Of a DNA stretch of 64,000 bases, positions 1-8,657 are shown piece after piece. The notes beneath the pieces are model-generated. The model was not told the origin of the DNA. It saw nothing but the letters and a program-made list of their open reading frames with translations, and searched no databases. Each line of letters starts with the position of its first letter. Position 1 is the stretch's first letter. The position numbers and the translations under genes were made by a program. The stretch is from CAVQGF01 sp045807945 (GTDB lineage: Bacteria; Acidobacteriota; Terriglobia; Terriglobales; Acidobacteriaceae): assembly GCA_045807945.1 (NCBI GenBank), contig JBJMGI010000084.1:1-64000 (forward strand), in the 5' to 3' direction.

Positions 1-2
1 CA

Positions 3-311
3 CACGGTGGGAAGAAACAATTGATCACGACCAGCGGCTGGGCGCCACGCTGGAGAAGCGATAGCAAGGCCATTTACTACATCACCCAGGGCCACAAAGT
101 GATGGAGTTGCCGGTTACAGTCACTTCGACGAGCCTCGAAGTAGGAAGGCCAGTCGAGCTATTCAAAACCACCAACCGTGGAACATCGTTTTGGAGCAGC
201 ACTTTTGATGCGACTCCGGATGGCAAACAATTCCTGCTTATCAACATGGGAGAAGAGTCGGACCTGCCGGGAACTTTGGTCTTGAACTGGACGGCGAAGT
301 TGAAAAAGTGA
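3..311 (+). CDS. C-terminal part of a PD40/TolB-like propeller protein, probably a Ser/Thr kinase (5' end outside window)
   Basis: The frame is open from the left edge to TGA at 309-311, giving about 102 residues. It contains a PD40-type repeat (SPDG-like, here TPDGKQFLL) and ends LVLNWTAKLKK. This closely parallels the end of the complete kinase at 419-3097 (SPDGKNFLL, then LVTDWQSALNKK). The product is therefore probably a paralogue of that kinase whose N-terminal kinase domain lies upstream of the window. The propeller part is expected to be extracytoplasmic. The stop overlaps a GTG that opens the kinase relic at 308-373. Family assignment is by similarity to the neighbour only; the kinase domain itself is not visible. 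Confidence 0.8.
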   Translation, partial: HGGKKQLITTSGWAPRWRSDSKAIYYITQGHKVMELPVTVTSTSLEVGRPVELFKTTNRGTSFWSSTFDATPDGKQFLLINMGEESDLPGTLVLNWTAKLKK

Positions 312-373
312 CTCTTTCCGCCGGCACAAAGCTTGGACCATATAAAACCATTGCGGCCATCGGTGCGCACTGA
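308..373 (+). pseudogene. Relic of a Ser/Thr kinase 5' end
   Basis: GTG at 308 overlaps the stop of the preceding gene (GTGA). It is followed by 20 sense codons reading TLSAGTKLGPYKTIAAIGAH, then TGA at 371-373. This matches the first 20 residues of the kinase at 419 (TLASGKKIGPYEILSSAGSG) and breaks off inside the glycine-rich ATP loop. I read it as the remaining 5' end of a third tandem kinase gene lost by deletion, or as a failed duplication. It may still be translated as a 21-residue peptide, but no function is implied. Confidence 0.7.
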
Positions 374-398
374 CAGCTACGGCGGGTGCAGCTTGGCC

Positions 399-404
399 TA
401 TAAT
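399..404 (+). promoter_or_regulatory. Likely -10 box of the kinase promoter
   Basis: A perfect TATAAT lies 15 bases before the kinase ATG at 419. No good -35 box sits at 17 bases; a CTGACA at 370-375 is 23 bases away. Initiation 6-8 bases downstream would give an mRNA leader of under 10 bases with no Shine-Dalgarno sequence, so translation would be nearly leaderless. Confidence 0.45.
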
Positions 405-418
405 GCCTGCATTCCCAC

Positions 419-3097
419 ATGACCCTCGCTTCTGGCAAGAAGATCGGGCCCTACGAGATTTTGTCTTCCGCCGGCTCCGGCGGAATGGGTGAAGTTTATC
501 GCGCGCGCGATTCGCGGCTCGATCGCATCGTGGCCATCAAAGTGATTGCCGGCGACGTAGCGAACAATGCTGAGCTGCGCCAACGGTTCGAGCGCGAGGC
601 GCGTGCGATCTCCAGCCTTTCGCATCCACACATCTGTGCACTCCACGACATTGGCGAGATCGATGGCAATGACTACATGGTCATGGAGTTTCTGGAAGGC
701 GAGTGTCTCGCCGACCGCTTGATCAAAGGCCCGGTGCCAGCGGAACAAGTTCTGCGATACGGGATGGAAATAGCCGACGCGCTCGAAGCTGCGCATCGTC
801 ATGGCGTGATCCATCGCGATCTAAAACCCGCCAACATTATCTTGACCAAGGGCGGCGCCAAGCTGCTCGACTTCGGATTAGCTAAGCCCACCTTGAGTCC
901 GATATCGGATGCGACCGCCGCGGCCGCCCTGACCGCAATGGCAACGAGCCATAAGCCGGTGACGGCTGAAGGTCACATCGTCGGAACATTCCAGTACATG
1001 GCGCCCGAACAGCTTGAAGGAAAAGAAGCAGACGCTCGCAGCGACATCTTCGCGCTCGGGGCAGTTCTCTACGAAATGGCCAGTGGACGCCGTGCCTTCC
1101 CCGGCAAGACGCAGGCCTCGATCATCGCCGGAATTTTGGCCGCCGATCCGGTGCCGGTGTCTTCTGTACAACCATTAACTCCCCCAGCGCTTACACAGCT
1201 CATCAAGACTTGTTTGGCGAAGGATCCGGACGAGCGCTGGCAGACCGCGCACGACATTCGCATTCAGCTGAGGCACATCTCCGAAGGTTCGTCGCAGGCG
1301 GGTGTGCCGGCTCCGGTAAAAGCGAAGCGGCAGCGCCGTGAGATGCTGGCATGGGCGCTCGCTGCCATTGCTCTCGTCACGGCGTGTTTCGCCGGCGCGG
1401 CGTACTGGCGCGAGCAGTCAGAGAAGATATCCGTCAAAGCCTTCGTCACCCCGCCGCCGAACGCGCACCTCGAGTCCATTGGTGATGTAGCCGGTCCGAT
1501 GGTGGTCTCGCCTGACGGGAAGAAGATCGCGTTCGTAGCCAGTGTGGAAGGCAAGAACGATCTTTGGGTGCGTCCGCTGGATGAGCTGAACGCCATAGAA
1601 CTTTCCGGGACCGAGAATGCGACCTTTCCCTTCTGGTCACCGGACAGCAAGACCGTCGCCTATTTCGCCGACGGCAAGCTGAAAAAAGTAGACGCGACGC
1701 ACGGTCCAGGACTCACCATCTGCGACGCCCCTGTGGGCCGCGGCGGGTCCTGGGGACCGGACGACACAATCTTGTTCTCCGGTGATTTTCGTGCTCCGCT
1801 TTCGAAAGTATCGGCGGCGGGAGGAACCCCTGTTCTGGCGACAAAGCTGATCGACGGGCAGCAGAGCACGCACCGCTGGCCGCAGATCCTGCCGGATGGC
1901 AAACACTTCTTGTATATGGCCGCGAACCATGTCAATCCAAAATCCGTGGCGAACGGCGTTTACTGGGCGAGCCTCGACGGAAAGCCGCCGTCGCTCGTGA
2001 TGTCCAGTGCAAGCAACGCGGTGTACGCCTCCGGATACCTGCTCTTCTTGCGGGAAAACACGCTCATGGCGCAGAACTTCGACCAGGGGAGCGGCACTCT
2101 CTCCGGCGAGCCTCGGGGAATCGCCGAGAGCGTCTTCCGGGATGATGGGACGTGGAGGAGCTTGTTCTCGGCGTCACAGAACGGAGTACTGGCCTATCAA
2201 GTCGGCACCAACATCGCGCGCTCGCAACTCACGTGGGTGGACCGCAAGGGCACTGCCACAGTTGCAACTCCCGCTGAACTCACCTTCACTACTTTCGCGC
2301 TCTCTCCGGATGGCAAGAACGTGATTGTGGTCGGCGATCCGAATAACGAGCTGTGGAACGTGGACCTTGCCCGCGGGACCCGCGCCCGCCTGACCTTCGA
2401 CGGGATGCAGCACGCGTTTCCGGTTTGGTCGCCAGATCAGAAATCCGTTGCCTACCTTCGCACCCAGACTTTCGGAGACGCGATTGCCGTCAGAAGCGCG
2501 AGCGGGGTTGGACAAGAACAGATCGTATCTGCGGAGACCGCCGACATGGCGCGGTTTCTTACCGATTGGTCGAAGGATGGTCGCTACATCATCTATTCGG
2601 AAGGCAAAGCAACCACCAACTCGTATCCCATTATGGCTCTGCCAATGTTCGGGAGTGACCGCAAGCCGTTCGTCGTTGTTCCGGGAACCGCTACCAACCT
2701 CGACGGACACCTTTCACCCGATGGCAAGTGGCTGATCTATTGCTCGAACGAGAGCGGGCGCTTCGAGGTCTATGCGACAACCTTTCCCGTTCCCAATGGA
2801 AAGTGGCAAGTCTCCACCAACGGGGGCCGTCCTGGCCGGTGGACCCCCGACGGTAAAGAGATCGTTTACTACACTCCAGGTGGCGACGTCATGCTAGCTA
2901 AGCTCGAGATTAAGGACGGAAACTTCGGAGTCGCGAAGGTTGAGCGGCTCTTTCACGCGAACGGCGTCTCGCAGGTTTCCCCAGACTTCGACGTGAGCCC
3001 CGACGGCAAGAACTTCCTTCTTCCCGGAGTCTTAAGCACCGAGCAGCCGCCCATCACGCTCGTCACCGACTGGCAGTCTGCGTTGAATAAGAAATGA
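419..3097 (+). CDS. Transmembrane Ser/Thr protein kinase with PD40/TolB-like propeller
   Basis: This 892-residue protein is a eukaryotic-type Ser/Thr kinase. The ATP loop GSGGMG (about 19-24), Lys41 in VAIK, the catalytic HRDLKPAN (132-139), DFG (151-153) and APEQ (195-198) are all intact, so activity is expected. A basic stretch and one membrane segment (about 309-330) follow. The remaining 550 residues hold repeated SPDG/WSPD PD40 motifs typical of TolB-like beta-propellers and are probably periplasmic. The architecture suggests a sensor that transmits an outside signal to cytoplasmic phosphorylation; the ligand is unknown. Its TGA overlaps the ATG of the DUF1801 gene (ATGA at 3094), so the two are probably co-translated. 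It is part of a tandem kinase group with the partial gene and the relic upstream. Confidence 0.95.
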   Translation: MTLASGKKIGPYEILSSAGSGGMGEVYRARDSRLDRIVAIKVIAGDVANNAELRQRFEREARAISSLSHPHICALHDIGEIDGNDYMVMEFLEGECLADRLIKGPVPAEQVLRYGMEIADALEAAHRHGVIHRDLKPANIILTKGGAKLLDFGLAKPTLSPISDATAAAALTAMATSHKPVTAEGHIVGTFQYMAPEQLEGKEADARSDIFALGAVLYEMASGRRAFPGKTQASIIAGILAADPVPVSSVQPLTPPALTQLIKTCLAKDPDERWQTAHDIRIQLRHISEGSSQAGVPAPVKAKRQRREMLAWALAAIALVTACFAGAAYWREQSEKISVKAFVTPPPNAHLESIGDVAGPMVVSPDGKKIAFVASVEGKNDLWVRPLDELNAIELSGTENATFPFWSPDSKTVAYFADGKLKKVDATHGPGLTICDAPVGRGGSWGPDDTILFSGDFRAPLSKVSAAGGTPVLATKLIDGQQSTHRWPQILPDGKHFLYMAANHVNPKSVANGVYWASLDGKPPSLVMSSASNAVYASGYLLFLRENTLMAQNFDQGSGTLSGEPRGIAESVFRDDGTWRSLFSASQNGVLAYQVGTNIARSQLTWVDRKGTATVATPAELTFTTFALSPDGKNVIVVGDPNNELWNVDLARGTRARLTFDGMQHAFPVWSPDQKSVAYLRTQTFGDAIAVRSASGVGQEQIVSAETADMARFLTDWSKDGRYIIYSEGKATTNSYPIMALPMFGSDRKPFVVVPGTATNLDGHLSPDGKWLIYCSNESGRFEVYATTFPVPNGKWQVSTNGGRPGRWTPDGKEIVYYTPGGDVMLAKLEIKDGNFGVAKVERLFHANGVSQVSPDFDVSPDGKNFLLPGVLSTEQPPITLVTDWQSALNKK

Positions 3098-3474
3098 TCT
3101 CGACCAAAGTGAAGCCAAGAACGACGGCTGAATACATCAGCGCCGCTCGGGTAGACGCACGAAAGAAGCTGCGGGAGATGCGTGCAGTGATTCGAGCCGC
3201 CGCTCCGGGTGCTATAGAGAGTTTGAAGTGGGGGATGCCCTCTTTCTCCTATCGAAGGATCCTGGTGACATTTGCGGCGCATAAGCATCATATCGGCTTT
3301 TATCCAACTCCCTCCGCGGTCAAAGCGTTCCGGAGTGATCTCGCGGGATTTAAAACAGCCAGTGGCTCGATTCAGTTTCCGATGGAGAAGCCGCTGCCTC
3401 GCACTCTGATCCGCAAAATCACTGCATTCCGCGTGACTGAGGCCGTCGAAAAAGATGGAAAATGGCGAAGTTGA
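3094..3474 (+). CDS. DUF1801 / YdhG-like small protein
   Basis: This 126-residue soluble protein has the DUF1801 pattern: an N-terminal TAEYI..AR..L..MR.VIR helix, then the conserved A.E.LKWGMPSFSY segment and the HIGFYP strand near the middle. The family is related to the frataxin-like fold, and some members (Bacillus YdhG) have been called iron chaperones, but most are uncharacterised. The ATG overlaps the stop of the kinase by four bases, which implies translational coupling. Whether the two products work together is unknown. Confidence 0.8.
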   Translation: MISTKVKPRTTAEYISAARVDARKKLREMRAVIRAAAPGAIESLKWGMPSFSYRRILVTFAAHKHHIGFYPTPSAVKAFRSDLAGFKTASGSIQFPMEKPLPRTLIRKITAFRVTEAVEKDGKWRS

Positions 3475-3525
3475 TTGGCACGGCGGCGCTGAGGAAGTAA
3501 TGCGAACTTCGCACGAAGCCTGAAC

Positions 3526-4533
3526 TTGTCTATGCATTCTCCCAACGTGAATCCTGGCGGTCTCGTGATCTCGCTCGATTTCGAGCTTCACTGGGGAGTA
3601 CGTGACCATTCTTCCGTCGCCGACTATCGCGAAAATTTGCTCGGCGCGCGCAAGGCCATTCCCGCCATGCTGCGCTTATTTGAGAAATACGGAATCCATG
3701 CCACGTGGGCGACGGTCGGGATGCTCTTCTGCGAGAACAAGCAAGAACTCCTGGCCTCTGCTCCGGCATTGCGGCCCGAATATCGTTTGGCGAAATTATC
3801 ACCGTATCTCGACCTTGATTCCGTCGGTGAAGACGAAGTGTCTGATCCGTTCCACTACGCGCCGTCACTCATCAGAACGATCGCAAGCGCGCCCGGGCAG
3901 GAGCTCGGCACGCACACGTTCTCTCATTTTTATTGCCTTGAAGAGGGTGCAACCGTAGCAGCCTTCGAAGCCGACTTGGAAAAAGCGCTGCAACTCGGAA
4001 CCAAGTTGGGTGTGCAGTTGAAGAGCCTGGTTTTCCCCCGCAACCAATATGGAGAAGAGCACCTGCACGCGTCTCAGCGCTGTGGGATCACCTGTGTACG
4101 GTCGAACCAACAAGGATCGCTCTACAATCCGCGAGCGTCAGGTGACGAGTCGCTGTTTAGGAGGGGCCTCCGTTTAGCCGACGCGTACGTCAACCTTTCG
4201 GGACACAACACGCACAGCAGCGATGGTAAGAGACCGGCAAGAGTGCCGGCGAGCCGTTTTCTACGTCCTTACAATCCACGGCTGTGCGCGGCCGATTCGC
4301 TGCGCATGCGGCGCATCTTGCACGACCTCGATGCGGCTGCCGAGTGCGGCGAGATCTATCACCTGTGGTGGCATCCGCATAACTTTGGCCGATGGACGCG
4401 AGAGAACCTCGAATTCCTGGAAGCCATCCTGCGGCACTTGGCAGTTCTGCGCGATAAAAAAGGCTTCGCAAGCTGGACGATGCTGGAAGCCGCGGAAACC
4501 GGAACTAAGGCTAACCGCGCTTCACAGCTCTGA
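3526..4533 (+). CDS. Polysaccharide deacetylase (NodB-like) family protein
   Basis: The product has 335 residues from TTG 3526; ATG at 3532 gives a protein two residues shorter and is an equally plausible start. The N-terminus carries the first NodB motif as SLDFELHW (Asp18, Glu20). THTFSHFYC near 129-137 gives the H-x3-H zinc ligands (His130, His134). A late WWHPHNFG motif fits the C-terminal catalytic His region. No signal peptide is evident, so it probably acts on a cytoplasmic or membrane-bound glycan or a related N- or O-acetylated substrate. The C-terminus overlaps the convergent methyltransferase gene by 23 bases. Substrate unknown. Confidence 0.85.
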   Translation: MSMHSPNVNPGGLVISLDFELHWGVRDHSSVADYRENLLGARKAIPAMLRLFEKYGIHATWATVGMLFCENKQELLASAPALRPEYRLAKLSPYLDLDSVGEDEVSDPFHYAPSLIRTIASAPGQELGTHTFSHFYCLEEGATVAAFEADLEKALQLGTKLGVQLKSLVFPRNQYGEEHLHASQRCGITCVRSNQQGSLYNPRASGDESLFRRGLRLADAYVNLSGHNTHSSDGKRPARVPASRFLRPYNPRLCAADSLRMRRILHDLDAAAECGEIYHLWWHPHNFGRWTRENLEFLEAILRHLAVLRDKKGFASWTMLEAAETGTKANRASQL

Positions 4534-5317
4534 TCGCCATGTGAAGAGAGAGTCCAGCGAGGCGCGGGTGGCGGGTGAGCGCGGCGTCCAAACCTGACGA
4601 GTGGCGATAGACGGGATCCATCCAGCCCTTCGGCAGGATGCGGTCGGCAATCCGGTGAAATACTGTGACGAAGCAGGCGCCTTTGACCTCGGTCAAATCA
4701 GCTCCTGATAGCGACAGCATCTTGCGCAGCGAACGAACCGAATAAAAGTGTTGCAGCAAATGCGTGAGAGTCGGGAGTTTTACTCGCCCGGAGAGCTGGT
4801 TGATCAGCGGAAACAGCGAAAGCGAAATCGGCGACGTCGCCGTAAAAATCAATTTGCCGCCTGGTTTGATGACACGCATCATTTCCGCCAAGCACGATTG
4901 CGCATCCTCCAAATAGCGGATGACCTCAACGGCAATCGCCACGTCGAAAGAGGCGTCAGCAAACGGCAGACGCGCGGCCGTCGCCTGCTCAATGAGCACG
5001 CCCGGATTCAGTTTGCGCGCGATCTCCAGCATGCCCTCCGCCGGCTCGACTCCAGAACATAGGTACCCCTTTTTTCTCCAATGAAGTAGGTCGTGTCCCG
5101 TCCCGCAGCCGACGTCAAGAAGAGCGCGGGGGGAAGTGACAGGTGGCAGCCACTCGTCAAAGATTTTCATCAGCCGGTTGCGGCCGAAGGTGAACGTGTT
5201 GGCGAAGATGTTTCCGCCTGAGATGTCGGAATGCCGCTCTTCGAAAAGCTGTGCCTGCTCGTGGTGAACCAGGATCGCGTCCGCAGAGGGAGAAGGAGTG
5301 CGAGAGGGAGCCGACAT
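4511..5317 (-). CDS. Class I SAM-dependent methyltransferase
   Basis: The product has 268 residues. Motif I reads LLDVGCGTGH (66-75), followed by an acidic VEPAEGML strand end, an ARLPFADASFDVAIAVEV motif and VIKPGGKLIFTA. This is the usual order in Methyltransf_11 enzymes such as UbiE or biotin-synthesis methyltransferases. The C-terminal 80 residues are not diagnostic. It converges on and slightly overlaps the deacetylase gene. The substrate cannot be inferred; a small molecule or lipid-linked acceptor is typical for the family. Confidence 0.85.
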   Translation of the reverse strand: MSAPSRTPSPSADAILVHHEQAQLFEERHSDISGGNIFANTFTFGRNRLMKIFDEWLPPVTSPRALLDVGCGTGHDLLHWRKKGYLCSGVEPAEGMLEIARKLNPGVLIEQATAARLPFADASFDVAIAVEVIRYLEDAQSCLAEMMRVIKPGGKLIFTATSPISLSLFPLINQLSGRVKLPTLTHLLQHFYSVRSLRKMLSLSGADLTEVKGACFVTVFHRIADRILPKGWMDPVYRHSSGLDAALTRHPRLAGLSLHMAIRAVKRG

Positions 5318-5479
5318 TCAGCAAGCATAGTACAGCTTTGCCTTTTTTTATTCGAACTGTCACGAAAGATGCTGCCGATCCGCCAGGAGCGCTTAATAAG
5401 CTCGATTGGCGCGCAAATTATGACCCGAACGGCAGCGCAGTAGGGCATAATACGGGGGCGCGTTTCGCGCTCACCCTGT

Positions 5480-7159
5480 ATGTCTGTCGCCCCCATCCCG
5501 AGTCCTGATCCACGCAGAACGAACCCCGGGCTGCTCTACGTCACCGGCGGCGACAAGCGTGAGATCCCGTTCCTGAAAGCCTCGTTCTCGATCGGCCGCA
5601 AAACGGAAAAAGACCTGATGATCCCGGATCCGCGCGTTTCGCGCGATCACGCTGTGCTGGTGCGCGAGGGCGCTGATTTCTACGTCCTCGACCAGAACAG
5701 CCGGCACGGGACCTTCGTCAACGGAGAGAAGATCGAGCGCCGCCGTTTGACGAAAGGTGATCGCGTTGAGTTTGGGGTGCGCGGCGATAACTTCATCATC
5801 TTCGACCCGGAGAAGAGCGACACCGACTCCAGCTCGGCTCGCGAATTCCTCAGCCAGATACAGGCGTGGAAACCGCCGCAGACTCCGAGTGCAGTTTCCG
5901 AGCTGAACACGCTCACGCTTTTCCTGGAAGCCGCGCGAAAGCTGAACACCAGCGGCGTACTCGAAGAGGTGCTGATCACTTTGATCGAGACAGCGCTCAA
6001 CCTCACGCGTGCGGAACGAGGTTACGTATTCCTGCAAGGGGGCCAAAAAGGGAAACTGGTGCTCGCCGTCGGCCGCAACTCAAAGGGCGACCCACTCACC
6101 GACGATTCCACCATCTCGCACTCCATCCTGCGAGAAGCGGCGCACTCGGCCTCGGAATTTTTGGTCACCGATGGCACCGATTTCGAAAAACTTGCCGGTC
6201 GCCAGAGCATTGTGGCGCAGAACCTGCGCAGCGTGATCTGTATTCCGCTGCGGCGTGCGCAGCTAGGGAACAAGGCTATCGTCGAAGGCGAGCGGGACCT
6301 GACCGACGAAACGCGCGGCGTCCTTTATCTTGATAGCCACACCCTGAGCGGGAAACTTTCGCAGGTGAACCATGAGATCCTGCGCACTATCGCGCAAGGC
6401 GCCGCCACGCTGCTCGAAAACGCGAACCTGGTGCAGGCCGAGCAGGCCAATCGCAAGATGCAGCAGGAGCTCGCCATTGCCGCGCAAATCCAGCAGCGTT
6501 TGATGCTGGTCAAGATCCCTGAAGTCCCTTTCGCAATGGTGGAAGCGCGCAGCCTGCCTTGCACGGAAGTGGGCGGTGACTTCTTCGACGTGATCCGCAC
6601 CGAGGGTTCGCTGACTGTCGTGGTAGCGGACGTCAGCGGTAAAGGAATCTCAGCGGCGATACTGGCCTCGATCATCCAGGGGATGATCTATTCACAGCTA
6701 CTTTTGGACACGCCGCTGGCAGACGTGGTCACTTCTGTCAATCGGTTCTTGTGCGACCGCGTGCTCGGCGAAAAGTACGCGACCATGATGATGGCGCGTA
6801 TTCACCCTGATGGTGGGCTCGAATACGTGAATTGCGGACACGTCCCGCCGCTGCTCATCTCGGGCGGAACGGTCGCGACCCCCGGAAACAGCAACCTACC
6901 GGTTGGATTGCTCGGTGATGCTGTTTACGAATCCGAATACATCAATCTGAAGAAAGACGACCGCTGGGTGATCGTGAGCGATGGCGTCACCGAAGCCGCC
7001 GACAAAGACGGCGACTTCTTCGGGTTCGACCGCCTGCAAGCTTCACTCGGAGATAATCCCGCTTTCGAAGAGATCTTCACCGTTGTCAACCGCTTCTGCG
7101 CCGGGACCCCGCTGAACGACGACTGCACCGCCCTCGAGCTGCACTACACCGGACAATAA
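5480..7159 (+). CDS. FHA-GAF-SpoIIE (PP2C-type) serine phosphatase
   Basis: This 559-residue cytoplasmic signalling protein has three parts. An FHA domain (about 30-105) shows GR39-40, SRDH54-57 and HGTFVNG76-82, the phosphothreonine-binding signature. A GAF domain spans roughly 145-310. A C-terminal SpoIIE/RsbU-like PP2C domain (about 340-557) carries GGDFFD, ADVSGKG, VSDGVTEA and NDDCTAL, which supply the metal-binding Asp residues. It probably dephosphorylates an anti-sigma-factor antagonist or similar regulator, with FHA recruiting Thr-phosphorylated partners such as targets of the nearby kinases (inference). It stands alone, divergent from the methyltransferase gene, and ends at a strong shared terminator. 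Confidence 0.92.
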   Translation: MSVAPIPSPDPRRTNPGLLYVTGGDKREIPFLKASFSIGRKTEKDLMIPDPRVSRDHAVLVREGADFYVLDQNSRHGTFVNGEKIERRRLTKGDRVEFGVRGDNFIIFDPEKSDTDSSSAREFLSQIQAWKPPQTPSAVSELNTLTLFLEAARKLNTSGVLEEVLITLIETALNLTRAERGYVFLQGGQKGKLVLAVGRNSKGDPLTDDSTISHSILREAAHSASEFLVTDGTDFEKLAGRQSIVAQNLRSVICIPLRRAQLGNKAIVEGERDLTDETRGVLYLDSHTLSGKLSQVNHEILRTIAQGAATLLENANLVQAEQANRKMQQELAIAAQIQQRLMLVKIPEVPFAMVEARSLPCTEVGGDFFDVIRTEGSLTVVVADVSGKGISAAILASIIQGMIYSQLLLDTPLADVVTSVNRFLCDRVLGEKYATMMMARIHPDGGLEYVNCGHVPPLLISGGTVATPGNSNLPVGLLGDAVYESEYINLKKDDRWVIVSDGVTEAADKDGDFFGFDRLQASLGDNPAFEEIFTVVNRFCAGTPLNDDCTALELHYTGQ

Positions 7160-7161
7160 AA

Positions 7162-7187
7162 AAAGCGAGCGCTTTCGCGCTCGCTTT
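7162..7187. terminator. Bidirectional intrinsic terminator
   Basis: A perfect 11-bp stem (7162-7172 with 7177-7187) closes a TTTC loop, with A-tract and T-tract on either side. It lies two bases after the phosphatase stop and before the convergent lysine-rich gene, so it probably serves both. Confidence 0.88.
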
Positions 7188-7208
7188 CCTTTTCCAGCTG
7201 GAAAAAAG

Positions 7209-7445
7209 TTACTTGCTTGCCGGAGCTGCCATATCGGACGCAGCAGCCTTGTCCTTCTTGGCTTTCTTTGCTTTCTTTTCTTTTGGAGCCTTGGGGGCCT
7301 TTTCCTTCTTGGCTTTCTTGGCTTTCTTCGGGGCGGCGGCGGTGGTGTCCGACTTCATGCCGTTGTCGGTGCTGGTGGTGGCCTGCGCGAACGAAGCGCC
7401 AGCCAGAACCATTGTCGCCAGGAACAACATAACGAGCTTCTTCAT
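7209..7445 (-). CDS. Small exported lysine/alanine-rich protein
   Basis: This 78-residue protein has a clear signal peptide (MKKLVMLFLATMVLAGASFAQA). The mature part is a low-complexity Lys/Ala/Pro region with repeated KKAKKAKKEK and KAPKEKK-type units, resembling histone H1 tails but exported. I chose the ATG at 7445 because GAGG sits 10 bases upstream; longer in-frame starts lack this. Function is unknown; a strongly basic periplasmic or surface protein could bind polyanions (inference). Two perfect palindromes lie just upstream. Confidence 0.75.
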   Translation of the reverse strand: MKKLVMLFLATMVLAGASFAQATTSTDNGMKSDTTAAAPKKAKKAKKEKAPKAPKEKKAKKAKKDKAAASDMAAPASK

Positions 7446-7464
7446 AGTTTCCATTCCTCTTTTT

Positions 7465-7488
7465 TTCAATCGATTGAATTGACCGGTC
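7465..7488. promoter_or_regulatory. Two adjacent palindromes upstream of the lysine-rich gene
   Basis: TTCAATCGATTGAA (7465-7478) and GACCGGTC (7481-7488) are perfect palindromes two bases apart, 20-43 bases upstream of the ATG at 7445. ACCGGTCGGT-like sequences are common in TetR-family operators, so a repressor site is plausible. No regulator gene lies nearby. Confidence 0.35.
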
Positions 7489-7568
7489 GGTAGGTACACT
7501 TACTCCGGCTCTGGTTGCACAAACACGCAGCTCTGGCCATTGTTGCGCCTGATCAGAGGTTTTTTTCG

Positions 7569-8555
7569 CTAGAGCGTCAGCACGATCTTGCCGAAGCTCT
7601 GGTTTGATTCCTGGTAACGGTGCGCCTCTTGTATGCTGCTGATTGGAAAGGTTTTATCGGTAGAGGGGCGGAGCTTGCCCGCGCCAAAAAGCGGCACCAC
7701 ATGCTCGCTGAAAGCGCGCATTAGCTCAGCGATCTCCTCGACTGGACGGGCGCGCAGGATGGTCCCGATGAGGTGGGCGCGCTTCCCCAACACCTGGCCA
7801 AGCTGCAGCGTGATCTCGTTTCCAGCCATGGTAGCGATCAGCATGATGCGTCCCTTTTGCGCAAGCGCCTTGATGCTGGCGGCGACGTAAGGACCACCGG
7901 CGAGATCGAGTATGACGTTGAATCCTTCGCCGCCTGTGGCTCTCTTTGTGAACTCTTCCATCTGGCTGAGCTTGGGATCGACGACGACGCCCGCTTCTAG
8001 ACCAAACTGTTTCGCTCGGTCGATCTTGTCCGGAGTACGCGAAGTCCCGTACGGAATGCCGCCGAAGGCGCGCGCGATTTGCACCGCGGCGATGCCAACT
8101 CCGCTGCCGACCGCGTGAATGAGCACCCTTTCGCCAGGCCGGAGGTTCGCCTGCGAGATCATCGCGTCGTAGGCGGTGATGAAGACTTCCGGAATCGCTG
8201 CTGCTGTGACCCAGTCCATGCCGCTGGGAATCGCTGCGAGACGGCCCTCTTCGACGATGACATATTCCGCGTGCGCGCCTCCCGGAGTGAGCCCGAAGAC
8301 GCGGTCGCCTTTTTCCCAGTAGGTTGCGCCGGCACCGAGCCCGGCGATTTCGCCCGCGAACTCAAGCCCGGGAATGTTCTGTACGACGCCTTTCGGAGCA
8401 GGATACTTGCCTTGTCGTTGTAGAAGATCTGCCCGGTTGAGCGCCGTCGCGTGCACTCGCACCAGCGCCTGCCCCGGCCCCGGCTGCGGGGTAGGAGCCT
8501 CTTCAACGGAAAGAACTTCTGGGCCACCGAACTTGGTGATGACAACCGCTTTCAT
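7569..8555 (-). CDS. NAD(P)H-quinone oxidoreductase, zinc-independent MDR family (PIG3/QOR-like)
   Basis: The 328-residue length and the pattern MKAVVITKFGGPEVL, ALNRADLLQRQGKYP and PGLEFAGEI are typical of the PIG3/QOR branch of medium-chain dehydrogenases. The nucleotide-binding motif HAVGSGVGIAAVQIA spans about 147-161. The catalytic-zinc Cys/His set of alcohol dehydrogenases is absent, as in quinone reductases. It is predicted to reduce quinones or reactive carbonyls with NADPH in the cytoplasm. Apparently monocistronic. Confidence 0.9.
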   Translation of the reverse strand: MKAVVITKFGGPEVLSVEEAPTPQPGPGQALVRVHATALNRADLLQRQGKYPAPKGVVQNIPGLEFAGEIAGLGAGATYWEKGDRVFGLTPGGAHAEYVIVEEGRLAAIPSGMDWVTAAAIPEVFITAYDAMISQANLRPGERVLIHAVGSGVGIAAVQIARAFGGIPYGTSRTPDKIDRAKQFGLEAGVVVDPKLSQMEEFTKRATGGEGFNVILDLAGGPYVAASIKALAQKGRIMLIATMAGNEITLQLGQVLGKRAHLIGTILRARPVEEIAELMRAFSEHVVPLFGAGKLRPSTDKTFPISSIQEAHRYQESNQSFGKIVLTL

Positions 8556-8613
8556 TGTGTACGAATTGTAGTGTAGAGCGGAGGATCAGAACGTTGCTCG
8601 CCAAAAAGCGAAC

Positions 8614-8637
8614 GGGGCGCCCGATGGAGAGCGCCCC
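8614..8637 (-). terminator. Hairpin downstream of the DinB-family gene
   Basis: A 7-bp GC-only stem (8614-8620 with 8631-8637) lies 20 bases past the stop of the minus-strand gene. A short T-run follows on the minus strand after six other bases, so it is a weaker terminator candidate. Confidence 0.5.
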
Positions 8638-8657
8638 GGCTCACCTAAGCCGCACGT

